Positions 35,190-45,758 of a DNA stretch of 64,000 nt are shown in pieces. Below the pieces are notes generated by a model, which saw only the letters and a program-made list of their open reading frames with translations, ran no database searches and was not told where the DNA came from. The DNA is taken from NCBI GenBank assembly GCA_943737045.1, contig CALSFV010000206.1:1893501-1957500 (forward strand), given 5' to 3'. A program made the position numbers and the translations under genes. The stretch comes from Parapristionchus giblindavisi (lineage: Eukaryota > Nematoda > Chromadorea > Rhabditida > Diplogasteridae). Each line of letters opens with the position of its first letter. Positions within the stretch are counted from its first letter, which is position 1.

Positions 35190-36250
35190 TGATCTGTTTG
35201 AGTATTTAGTTCTTCCTATACTTATTCTTTGTAATTTATGTAATTAATATTATGTTGTTCACAAAGGATAATTGTTGTCCTTCCAGAGTGTTAACTGATT
35301 GGGCATCTCCGGAATCTTTGAAAAGTTGTGAATATGGTGTAGATGATGAAGAAGGTACGACAATTGAAGCCATAAATTTGATCTTTGATCTTTTCTCACT
35401 TAAATAGATACGAGTATTGAATCTTTTAAGTATTTAGGTATTCCTATACTTATTCATTGTGATCTATGGATTAATAATATGAATTTCACAAAGGCCAAGA
35501 CAAGGCGCCCGAAAGGGGAATTGGTAGTGACTAGATCACGCGGTAAAGTAGGTCCGAAGAAGAGATTAGGCCCTCCGAACTGAATTGGCCTTGAAAGATC
35601 ACTGGCCTAGCAGTGATCACCCGCAGGGTGTGCCTTGAATAACGGGCTGTATCATTACCTTTACCTTTTTTATTTCACTAAGGAAAAGAACGACTTCAAC
35701 TTACTTGCAATAATTGATTGGCAAGCGGCCGTAATCGGTGAGAATTATGTGTGAATAGATCATGCACATCAATAGTAGATCAAACAACCAATCAATAATC
35801 ATTTAAAGGTAACCCCATTATCGATGTCGCTTCCATTATTGGAGTTCTTCTACCTCCCATAAGTAGGAGGACTAATGAGAGGATAATACTGGAATATTAT
35901 CTTGATGGTTTGAACAAGAATAGTCATCGATTTTTAAGGAATTTCGGAATGAATTTTGATCAGGTTGGGATAAATTACTGAAAGGACCGACATCTTTTTG
36001 AATTTATTTTCATTTTACACGTTTTTTAAAATTCTTGGGATTGAAATTTCATGAAAACGGCAATCGATTATGCAGGTTCTTTCAATGTACAAGAAAAGTC
36101 TTCGATTTGCTGCGATTCAATTAATATTGGAATTGGGATAGCGACCTCATGAGGATATTATTGAAGATCAACTAATCGATAATATACCAAACGATGAAAT
36201 AGATGGAGTAGTATCAGAACGATTGAGAGGAATTTTGAAGATATTATTGA
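35190..36250 (+). pseudogene. CHK kinase 3' fragment with SINE-like insert
   Basis: Exon-like pieces match the second half of K1: 35287-35352 (LTDWASPESLKS), 35434-35493 (PILIHCDLWINN, with HCD in place of HGD), then LLAIIDWQAAVI after the insert at 35494-35682, then an exon from about 35808 to 35963 (IDVASIIGVLL), and a last exon from 36076 in which TAG (36139-36141) interrupts the frame. A second, decayed copy of the HCDLW exon lies at about 35190-35262. N-terminal exons are missing. Duplicated at 42140-42757. Confidence 0.75.
35494..35682. mobile_element. SINE-like insertion in CHK pseudogene exon
   Basis: About 180 bp plus a 9-bp imperfect duplication TTCACAAAG/TTCACTAAG. The duplicated locus at about 42195 reads straight through TTCACAAAGGAAAAGAACG, giving the empty site. 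The 3' end is CCTTTACCTTTTT. No coding potential. Confidence 0.75.
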
Positions 36251-36812
36251 TTGATTCATCCGACTTCGCATGGCTCTCGTAGTGTAAGATTTAGAACATG
36301 TGTAGTTTTAGTATATCTCATTATATTTATGCGTGTTATGTTTCTCTCATTGTCAAATCCTTGTCATAATTGTAAATTTGCCATTTCAAACTGCCAAATG
36401 ATCTGTCAAGTCCGCGTGTCAATAACCAAATGAAGTCCATCTTTACTTATCAAATGCCCGCAATTACAATCATTGAACTGTAGAGATATAATCTAATCGT
36501 AGGGACGAGTTAGACACAGTGGAATGTGAGAGTGGGATGGAATGACTACTCGTCGACTTGAGATCCAATTCTATTTGCCAGGTAAATCCGAAAATTTCCG
36601 CAGAGTACAGGCGATTGCGCCGAGGAGTCCGTAGACTCCTCTGCAGTGAATTCCTGCAAAGAATATCGATTAGTTTTCAAGATTATTTATTTTTTGAAAT
36701 TATTGCTTGCTCTACAATTCCATTTGTGATTTTCAAGATCATTGACTTTCAATAGAGAAACGATAATTTTGATATACGAAAAAGCAAGAGTTTGTTTTAA
36801 AATTCTAAGCTC

Positions 36813-38952
36813 CTAGAAACATATCGCAAAACGCACAAGCGAGGAGTCACTTCTCAGTCTCTCGTCCAGGTACTCACGGAAATCCACTATCTCCAAGTAG
36901 TCGTCGCAGTTTCCGACGATGTGATACGGACGATCGACGAATTCGCACTCAGAGAACATGGTTTTCATCGAGCGATCGCTGAAGTTATTGCTTGGAAAAA
37001 AGAAAAGTAACGATCAAGCAGCACATAAAAAATTTTTTTTTTTAAATCATAGTATAGAGAAAAAAACAGAGATTTTTACGAGGGCATTATCTCACATTCA
37101 TTATCTCTGATGAAATTTTGCAAAGGGGTAGCCGAACGGATTTTTCGGTTCGAACGAATTTTAGACATAACGATCGATATTTAACTTATCAATCAATGAC
37201 TAAAACATACTCGGTCGCCGTGGCTTCATCAATCGATCTTCTCGTACAATCCTGGGTGACCCCTTCCTCGGCGTAGGTCGGAGTGCGGGTGGTCAACGTG
37301 CGTCTCTCGGGCTATGCAAGAATAATGTTAATAAATTTCCTTAAATTCATGGGCTCGAGAGAAAAATAACAATATTCCTAACAGAGACACCTCAGACTTA
37401 TTGTAAACCCTCTACTTTGAATTGGTTAAACGAAAGGCGGTTTTATCATTCATAGAACGTATAATAAAATGAGATAGAAATGTTTCAGCGTCGAGGTTTC
37501 ATCGTACTTCTATTCCGGTGAAAATATCATAAAATAAATAAATCAATACCGTTACGCAATCCATGGACGTATCCGACCTTTCCTTGCACGTCGCTTCAGT
37601 ACTAGTACGTGGAAGGTTCACGATTGACTCGACCGAGGGAGATTTTCCTGAAATCATTGATTTTGGGTATAATTTCGTGGGTAAGCCCCGCTCATTTTGA
37701 ATGAGACTATATTCATTATTATAATAGCTAGTGCAGCGCAACCTTGTTATCGAAAGTAGCGTCTGAAAATCATCAATGCAAATATTGTCCGTATAAAATG
37801 TACTTGTGTACTAGCTGCTAAACGCAGAAATATGCTTTCGATCAACCCCCCTTTCTCTCCCTTCCCTTCTCGCGCGCTCAGATATACGTACTATCTCGCT
37901 TGGATTCTCTCTCTAAATATAGAAATTCATTGTGGCTGTGGCTGGCTACTCTCGTCCCAAAGAAAACAAGTGTATTTTATAGGGTAAATACCTGTCGTTT
38001 CGCTGGAATAAAGCACAGGCTGAGGAGTCTTCGGGAGTGGAATGGAGTCCTTGATAGCTGCAAAAGCCCGTCGTTTTTTAAACAAATCATCTTTTGTGGG
38101 CACTACTTCAGAACACCGGACCAGTCCAAAAGTATAAAAGTCTAGGATAAAAGGCCCTTTCGTCGTGTTTTTTTCGCAACTTTTGAACTGTTCTGGTCCC
38201 GTGTTCTGAAGTAGTATCATTTTCTGAAAATGAGAATATGTATAAAACACATCGATTGTTTTGAAAATATCCAAAATCTTTAGCACATGCAACATTATCT
38301 CGCAGAACATCAAGAATTTGGCCAGACAGGACAAAAAAGCTACGTTCACGAAACGTGAATGCCTACAAAGTCAAATCCAACATCGCCACGTAAAATTGTG
38401 ATAAATTTGAATATGTAAGAAGTGATTTCTTGCACACAGAAAGAAAATGTTTCGACCCTTAAAAACCTTACTCTTTGGCTTCTCTGTAGTGTGGTTAGCA
38501 ACGGGCATCTCAGCAAGTTGAGGCGTCGGATCAGCTGAGACAGGGACGATGATGGGCTCAACGGCAGGAACGATCTTTGGTTCCTTGGTTGCAGGAACGA
38601 CTATTGGCTGCTCGGGTGCACTTGTGGTTGATGACGGTACCGATATCGGTTTCTTCTCTATCGGCTTCTTGGACGGCTTCATCTTCGCATTCTGGAAGAA
38701 TAGAGTATTGTAAACTCAGATAATTCGAATTCCATAAGCAATCATAGGCTCCGTACGTTTGACTACGGTATCTGTATCTACCTTAGGATACCGTGACCTT
38801 TCCCAAATAAATGCTGTAGCCGTACTTACTTTTTTCTTTGAACCTTTCGTAGTACATGTGAAGAGCATTGCACCGAGGAGAGGGGCGATGGCAGATATAA
38901 CGAGGAGGAGACCGCACATCATGGTAGATAAGAGTAGAAATGACATTGTCAT
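36813..38952 (-). CDS. Gene T1, membrane-anchored protein of unknown family, frameshifted
   Basis: Six exons as in T2: 38830-38952, 38472-38691, 37992-38223, 37550-37647, 37211-37311, 36813-36978. Exon 1 encodes a hydrophobic segment (LLLVISAIAPLLGAMLFTC) followed by GSKKK. Exon 2 is Pro/Lys/Val-rich. Exon 3 lacks 5 bases near 38133 relative to T2, which shifts the frame ahead of the conserved C-terminal region, so the full protein is not made. The C-terminal exon (SECEFVDRPYHIVGNCDDYL) is otherwise intact. Probably a recent pseudogene. Confidence 0.65.
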
Positions 38953-39023
38953 AGATAGAGCAGTGAATGATAAAGCCTATTTAAGGACGAGAAGAGACAA
39001 CGTGGAGAGTGATAGAGCGAAAC

Positions 39024-39919
39024 GGTGATATGACACGTGTGAGAAATGAGAATGGAAGTTCCACTTGAGAGACGAATTATGTGAAAGAGACAGAAGTGAG
39101 AAATGAGATAAGAAACGACCGAATCGGAGAGGGCATAATGTGAGGAATGATCTGAGAAATGCATAATTGAAAATGGACGACGTGAGAAATGACATTTGAA
39201 ATGAAAGCTTGGAAAGCGACATTTGGGAAAAATGTGATTAAAAAACGATGTTTGGGAAAACAATTAATTAGAAAAAGATGTTCAGGAAAAAACTTTTGTG
39301 AAATTACCGATGTAAATGAAATTATAGACATTTATCATCAACAACAACAATCTCCGGTATTTTTTTTCACGGGGCCCACCCTGTTCAATCCCGTGGTGTA
39401 CGCCGTGGAGTACGTTGCGGATTAGAACCTTTAGACGGGGTACCCCGCGATCTGTGGCCTCTAGACGTGTTGCCCCGCGAGGTGGAAGACGGCGTGCCCC
39501 GTGGGGCGCGAGGCACACCGTCCCTTCACCATGGTGCTCCTCGCGGTGTACTCCGCGAGATTTGGCCTCTCAACGGTGTGCCCCGCAAAAATACCGGAGA
39601 TCTTAAACAAAAAAAATCAAAACTTGTTCCCGTTGAGGTATTTCCTTGTTGTGAATTTCAGGATTAGGTGTTTCCTCATCGGTATTTTCACAAATGATTT
39701 TTCTTGAAAATTGTTTTCTAATTAGAGTTTTCTGAAGTGATATTTCATAAAAAATATTTCCTATCACATTTTTCCCAAATGTCGCTTTCCACTATTTCAT
39801 TTCAATTGTGATATCTCACGTTTCCCACTTTCAATTAGACATTTCTCATGTCATTCTTCTTATTCGCACTCTCACCATCGGTCGATTCCATTCTAATTTC
39901 TCACACGTGTCATATCACC
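39024..39919. mobile_element. Long-arm foldback element, 8-bp duplication
   Basis: 896 bp with inverted ends starting GGTGATATGACACGTGTGAG; arms of nearly 300 bp are imperfect complements. Exact 8-bp duplication AGCGAAAC at 39016-39023 and 39920-39927. The paralogous locus at about 45525-45540 reads AGAGCAAAATCACATG, the empty site. A second element (39352-39600) sits in its centre. Confidence 0.8.
39352..39600. mobile_element. GC-rich MITE with CTCCGGTATTTTT ends, nested
   Basis: Ends CTCCGGTATTTTT and complementary AAAAATACCGGAG. The interior is strikingly GC-rich with repeated GGTGTGCCCCGCGA-like words in both orientations. A relative in the opposite orientation lies at 51988-52182. Confidence 0.7.
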
Positions 39920-40154
39920 AGCGAAACCACATGAAGAGACTATGGAAATTTTAGTCTTTGCAAACCCAAAATATGCAGAATTCAAAAAAGCATTGCTCAC
40001 ATTATGAGATAATTAAACCAGTACGCACTTGTCACACTATGCAGAATTAAAGAAATCATTGTTCACGTGGTGGCATAATTTAACCAGTGCAAAATTGTGT
40101 AACAATTATGTACTAATCAACTGAAAATTGCACTTTAATAGAGTCATAATAAAA

Positions 40155-41300
40155 TTAAAGTGGTAATATATCATGAATGAGTTCCCGTAGTCTCTTCGAT
40201 AATATTCCTTCTTCTTCTCCATCTTTAGGAAGATCAACAGTGGGATTGTAGACAGACATGACTACGAGTTGAAGAGCGGCGTAGCGAAGACGATGATTGA
40301 ATAAACGGAGAGCCTGAAAAGATCAAAGATCAGATACGGTAATCAATGATCTTCCATAAGCAGAACAATGATGATTGAAAATATAGTAACCCAAATTACA
40401 AAAACAGTAATCAGTAGGTCATCAATTATATCACGAAAAGATGAGTGTGAAGTACAGTATCCCACCATTTCTTCAGTTATATCGAACTTCTTAGTAAATC
40501 TTCCTGATCTTTTCTTCATTTTGTCAACGTAAAACTTAATCAATTTCTTCGTATTCTCTCTTCTATCCGCTGCTTTCAAACACACTGCAATTGCTGAAGC
40601 GAAATCAAGAAGAGGTGATCCTGCGATCAAAGATCAAAGATCAATCTACAATGATCAAATATCACCCTTACCACTTCTGATACATTGGAAGTCAATAATG
40701 CCATAAGATCGCCTTCAGGATGTGCATCAGTTTTCTCGAATAACATATTGTTTGGACACAAATCACAATGGGCCACGGTTGGAGAGATATCTAAAGAGAT
40801 CAAAGATCAAACTACAAAGATCAAAGAACAAACCTGTTTCACCATCGAGACCTTCCTGTAATTCAACAAGAGCGTCCTTCTGAGACCAGGCCAGGAGGTA
40901 ACTGTAATTATGAACCAGGTATGCGTAAAGATCAAAAATCAAAGATCAAAGATCAACCTCTTGATCTCTTCAGTTACCCAAGACGCCTTCGCTGCGTAAT
41001 CGTTCACACATTTAATCGACATAACAGTATGGGCGTTGTGCACAACAGTTATGTCTGCACCCACAAACTGTAATTATCGATTAGATAACTACAGTATCCC
41101 AGTACTACAGTATCAGGGAATCTCGAATACCTTCTCTGGACAGGAAAGATAAGCACTCTGATAGCCTACGATCTGTTCAATAATGCTCTTAACCTAAATG
41201 TAAATGATCAAAGTCAGTCCGCAATCGATCTACCGTACCACGTGGATACTGTAGCCTTCAATATAGTCTACGTCCTTGGTCATTCTTCCTGAGAGATCTT
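40155..41300 (-). pseudogene. CHK kinase-like K4, truncated and frameshifted
   Basis: Matches K5 exons 4 (partly) to 10: 41239-about 41300, 41131-41193, 40958-41067, 40834-40901, 40672-40790, 40466-40620, 40155-40313. Exon 8 is one base shorter than in K5 (119 against 120), a deletion near 40701 inside the codons for the LMAIIDFQ motif. Exons 1-3 are missing; at about 41300 the sequence switches to an inverted piece of gene T. Its catalytic motif would read HCD. Confidence 0.8.
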
Positions 41301-41405
41301 GCAAAAACTAAAATTTCCATAGTCTCTTCATGTGATTTCGCAATATTACTCTCCACGTTGTCTCTTCTCGTCCTTAAATAGGCTTTATCATTCACTGCTC
41401 CATCT

Positions 41406-41528
41406 ATGACAATGTCATTTTCATTGCTCTATGCCATGCTGTGCGGTCCCCTCCTCGCTATCTCCGTCGTCGTCCCAGTCCTCGCTGCAATGCTCTTCAC
41501 ATGTACTACGAAAGGTTCAAAGAAAAAA
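41406..41528 (+). pseudogene. Inverted stray exon 1 of gene T (T3)
   Basis: Encodes MTMSFSLLYAMLCGPLL...GSKKK exactly as T2 exon 1, followed by a GTAAGT donor, but no second exon follows; at about 41560 the sequence joins the tRNA-like unit. Together with its upstream part (41308-41405) it is an inverted copy of 45338-45560. Confidence 0.75.
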
Positions 41529-41639
41529 GTAAGTACGGTTACGGTATTTAATTTTGCATAGAGAAGGTCTGCGACGTCGTTACTTCAGGCTTCTCGGAAG
41601 ATACTGGAGAAGTGTCGCATCGCACTTCTATACGGATGC

Positions 41640-42090
41640 TTTACCGTTCTGCTAGTCAAGAGACTTTTTCTACAAAGAATAAAGATATTTGGGGTGCTAG
41701 TATTTACGTCTGGTGTCCAAGCCCGCGAAGTTAAATGGGTGGAGCTAAAATCGCAATATAAGAGGTATTCTCACAAAACGGATTGACGAGTATATCTAGA
41801 CCCTATTGATATGTCTACCAATAGGGACCCATGGTCTAGTGGATAAGAGGTCGGACGGACAATCCGAGCGGTTGGTCGGCAAGAAAGTTCGAATCCCCCA
41901 AGAGGATCAGCAAAAGATAACCTCTACCAATTGTGACCATCCATTTTTGCTATTTATCCTTCCACATATTCTCGCTCTTTATACGCTAACTTCTAGTGTG
42001 CGCAATAGGTCCCATAAAATGACCATGAATCGCGAACTAACTTTTCTTTCTTAAAGTTATTGTAAATATTCTCAAATTCTTCGTAGTGGG
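41640..42090 (+). repeat. tRNA-like repeat unit, copy 4
   Basis: tRNA-like core at 41824-41899 with the same A-box, TCGGA/TCCGA stem and B-box as copy 3. Confidence 0.6.
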
Positions 42091-42139
42091 ATTTTTTATT
42101 TAAATGTGGCATAATTGTAGCTGATCAGTTAAGTATTTA

Positions 42140-42757
42140 GTTACTCCTATGCTTATTCATTGTGATTTATGGATCAATAATATGTTGTTCACAAAGGAAA
42201 AGAACGACTTCAACTTACTTGCAATAATTGATTGGCAAGCGGCCGTAATCGGTGAGAATTATGTGTGAATAGATCATGCACATCAATAGTAGATCGAACA
42301 ACCAATCAATAATCATTTAAAGGTAACCCCCTTATCGATGTCGCTTCCATTATTGGAGTCCTTCTGTCTCCCATAAGTAGGGGAACAAAATGAGAGGCGG
42401 GATATTATCTCGATGGATAAAACAAGAATAGTCATCGATTTGTAAGGAATGTCAGAATGCATTTTGATCAGGTTGGGATAAATTACTGAAAGGACCGACA
42501 TCTTTTTGAATTTATTTTCATTTTACACGTTTTTTAAAATTCTTGGGATTGAAATTTCATGAAAACGGCAATCGATTATGCAGGTTCTTTCAATGTACAA
42601 GAAAAGTCTTCGATTTGCTGCGATTCAATTAATATTGGAATTGGGATAGCGACCTCATGAGGATATTATTGAAGATCAACTAATCGATAATATACCAAAC
42701 GATGAAATAGATGGAGTAGTATCAGAACGATTGAGAGGAATTTTGAAGATATTATTG
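42140..42757 (+). pseudogene. CHK kinase 3' fragment, uninterrupted duplicate
   Basis: Copy of the fragment at 35434-36250 without the SINE-like insert: PMLIHCDLWINN, LLAIIDWQAAVI, LIDVASIIGVLL. A frameshift with stop follows at about 42385 (GGGGAACAAAATGA), and the shared TAG is in the last exon near 42648. N-terminal exons are missing. Confidence 0.7.
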
Positions 42758-45000
42758 ATTGATTCATCCGACTTCGCATGGCTCTCGTAGTGTAAGATTT
42801 AGAACATGTGTAGTTTTAGTATATCTCATTATATTTATGCGTGTTATGTTTCTCTCATTGTCAAATCCTTGTCATAATTGTAAATTTGCCATTTCAAACT
42901 GCCAAATGATCTGTCAAGTCCGCGTGTCAATAACCAAATGAAGTCCATCTTTACTTATCAAATGCCCGCAATTACAATCATTGAACTGTAGAGATATAAT
43001 CTAATCGTAGGGACGAGTTAGACACAGTGGAATGTGAGAGTGGGATGGAATGACTACTCGTCGACTTGAGATCCAATTCTATTTGCCAGGTAAATCCGAA
43101 AATTTCCGCAGAGTACAGGCGATTGCGCCGAGGAGTCCGTAGACTCCTCTGCAGTGAATTCCTGCAAAGAATATCGATTAGTTTTCAAGATTATTTATTT
43201 TTTGAAATTATTGCTTGCTCTACAATTCCATTTGTGATTTTCAAGATCATTGACTTTCAATAGAGAAACGATAATTTTGATAAACGAAAAAGCAAGAGTT
43301 TGTTTTAAAATTCTAAGCTCCTAGAAACATATCACAAAACGCACTAGTGAGGAGTCACTTCTCAAGTTTCTCTCGAGATAATCACGGAAGTCTTCTGTCT
43401 CTAAGTAGTCGTCGCAGTTTCCGACGACGTGATAGGGGCGCTCCACGAATTCACATTCGGACAACATGGTTTTCATCGAGCGATTGCTGCATTTATTGAT
43501 TGGAATATAGAAAAATAACGATAAAGCAGCACATAATAATAAATATCTAAAAAATCATTGTATAGAAATAAAAACAGAGATTTTTACGAGGGAATTATCT
43601 CACATTCATAATCTCTGATGAAATTTTGCAAAGGGGTAGCCGAACGGATTTTTCGGTTCGAACGAATTTTAGACATAACGATCGATATTTAACTTATCAA
43701 TCAATGACTAAAACATACTCGGTCGCCGTGGCTTCATCAATCGATCTTCTCGTACAATCCTGGGTGACCCCTTCCTCGGCGTAGGTCGGAGTGCGGGTGG
43801 TCAACGTGCGTCTCTCGGGCTATGCAAGAATAATGTTAATAAATTTCCTTAAATTCATGGGCTCGAGAGAAAAATAACAATATTCCTAACAGAGACACCT
43901 CAGACTTATTGTAAACCCTCTACTTTGAATTGGTTAAACGAAAGGCGGTTTTATCATTCATAGAACGTATAATAAAATGAGATAGAAATGTTTCAGCGTC
44001 GAGGTTTCATCGTACTTCTATTCCGGTGAAAATATCATAAAATAAATAAATCAATACCGTTACGCAATCCATGGACGTATCCGACCTTTCCTTGCACGTC
44101 GCTTCAGTACTGGTACGTGGAAGGTTCACGATTGACTCGACCGAGGGAGATTTTCCTGAAATCATTGATTTTGGGTATAATTTCGTGGGTAAGCCCCGCT
44201 CATTTTGAATGAGACTATATTCATTATTATAATAGCTAGTGCAGCGCAACCTTGTTATCGAAAGTAGCGTCTGAAAATCATCAATGCAAATATTGTCCGT
44301 ATAAAATGTACTTGTGTACTAGCTGCTAAACGCAGAAATATGCTTTCGATCAACCCCCCTTTCTCTCCCTTCCCTTCTCGCGCGCTCAGATATACGTACT
44401 ATCTCGCTTGGATTCTCTCTCTAAATATAGAAATTCATTGTGGCTGTGGCTGGCTACTCTCGTCCCAAAGAAAACAAGTGTATTTTATAGGGTAAATACC
44501 TGTCGTTTCGCTGGAATAAAGCACAGGCTGAGGAGTCTTCGGGAGTGGAATGGAGTCCTTGATAGCTGCAAAAGCCCGTCGTTTTTTAAACAAATCATCT
44601 TTTGTGGGCACTACTTCAGAACACCGGACCAGTCCAAAAGTATCGTATAAAGGTCTAGGATAAAAGGCCCGTTCGTCGTGTTTTTTTCGCAACTTTTGAA
44701 CTGTTCTGGTCCCGGGTTTTGAAGTAGTATCATTTTCTGAAAATGAAAACATGTATAAAACACAACGATTGTTTTTTTGAAAGAAATCCAGAGTCTTCAG
44801 CACTTTCAATATTATCTCGCAGGATATCAAGAATTTGGCCAGACAGGACAAAAAAGCTACATTCACGAAACGTGAATGCCTACAAAGTCAAATCCAACAT
44901 CGCCACGTAAAATTATAACAAACTTGAATATGTAAGTGATTTCTTGCACACAGAAAGAAAATGTTTCAACCCTTAAGAACCTTACTCTTTGGCTTCTCTG
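42190..45000 (+). repeat. Segmental duplication of 35690-38480
   Basis: Near-identical at an offset of 6508, including the shared TAG in the CHK fragment. The part around 43320-43560 (last exon and first intron upstream of gene T) is more diverged than its surroundings, suggesting either older divergence or gene conversion of the rest. Confidence 0.8.
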
Positions 45001-45460
45001 TAGTGTGGTTAGCAACGGGCATCTCAGGAGGTTGTGGCACCGGATCAGCGGAGGCAGGAACCATCATCGGTTCAGAGGCAGCAACGACCATTGGTTGATT
45101 GGCTACTTGAACGACTATTGGCTTCTCGGGTGCACTCGTGGTTGACGGCGGTCCAGGTTTCGGTTTCTTCAGAATTGCCTTCTTAGACGGCTTCACCTCA
45201 GCTTTCTGGAATAACAGGTTATCGTAAACTCAGATAATTCGAATTCCGTAATCAATCATAGACTCCGTACTTTTGATACGGTATCTACCTTAGGATACCG
45301 TATCCTATGCAAAATTAAATACCGTAACCGTACTTACTTTTTTCTTTGAACCTTTTGTAGTACATGTGAAGAGCATTGCAGCGAGGACTGGGACGACGGC
45401 GGAGATAGCGAGGAGGGGACCGCACAGCATGGCATAGAGCAATGAAAATGACATTGTCAT
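43321..45460 (-). CDS. Gene T2, membrane-anchored protein of unknown family
   Basis: Six exons with matching phases give about 314 residues: 45338-45460, 44986-45205, 44500-44736, 44058-44155, 43719-43819, 43321-43486. Exon 1 has one strongly hydrophobic segment (about residues 5-33) followed by KGSKKK, fitting a signal anchor with the rest on one side of the membrane. Residues 42-115 are rich in Pro, Lys and Val (SAPEKPIVV, PMMVPASADPVPQPP). The conserved C-terminus contains ECEFVERPYHVVGNCDDYL. No known domain recognised. The exon 2 donor GTAAGG was chosen over the local TGA because it gives the right phase for exon 3. A broken copy lies at 36813-38952 and a stray exon 1 at 41406. Confidence 0.7.
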
Positions 45461-45758
45461 AGATGGAGCAGTGAATGATAAAGCCTATTTAAGGACGAGA
45501 AGAGACAACGTGGAGAGTGATAGAGCAAAATCACATGAAGAGACTATGGAAATGTTAGTTTTTGCAAACCCAAAAAATGCAGAATTCATAAAAGCATTGC
45601 TCACATTATGAGATAATTTAACCAGTACGCACTTGTCACACTATGCAGAATTAAAGAAATCATTGTTCACGTGGTGGCATAATTTAACCAGTGCAAAATT
45701 GTGTAACAATTATGTACTAATCAACTGAAAATTGCACTTTAATAGAGTCATAATAAAA

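Noticed and set aside
39282..39707. Arg/Pro-rich open frames in the GC-rich segment
   Set aside because: They coincide with the nested GC-rich MITE and foldback arms; frames on both strands are open because of low AT content.
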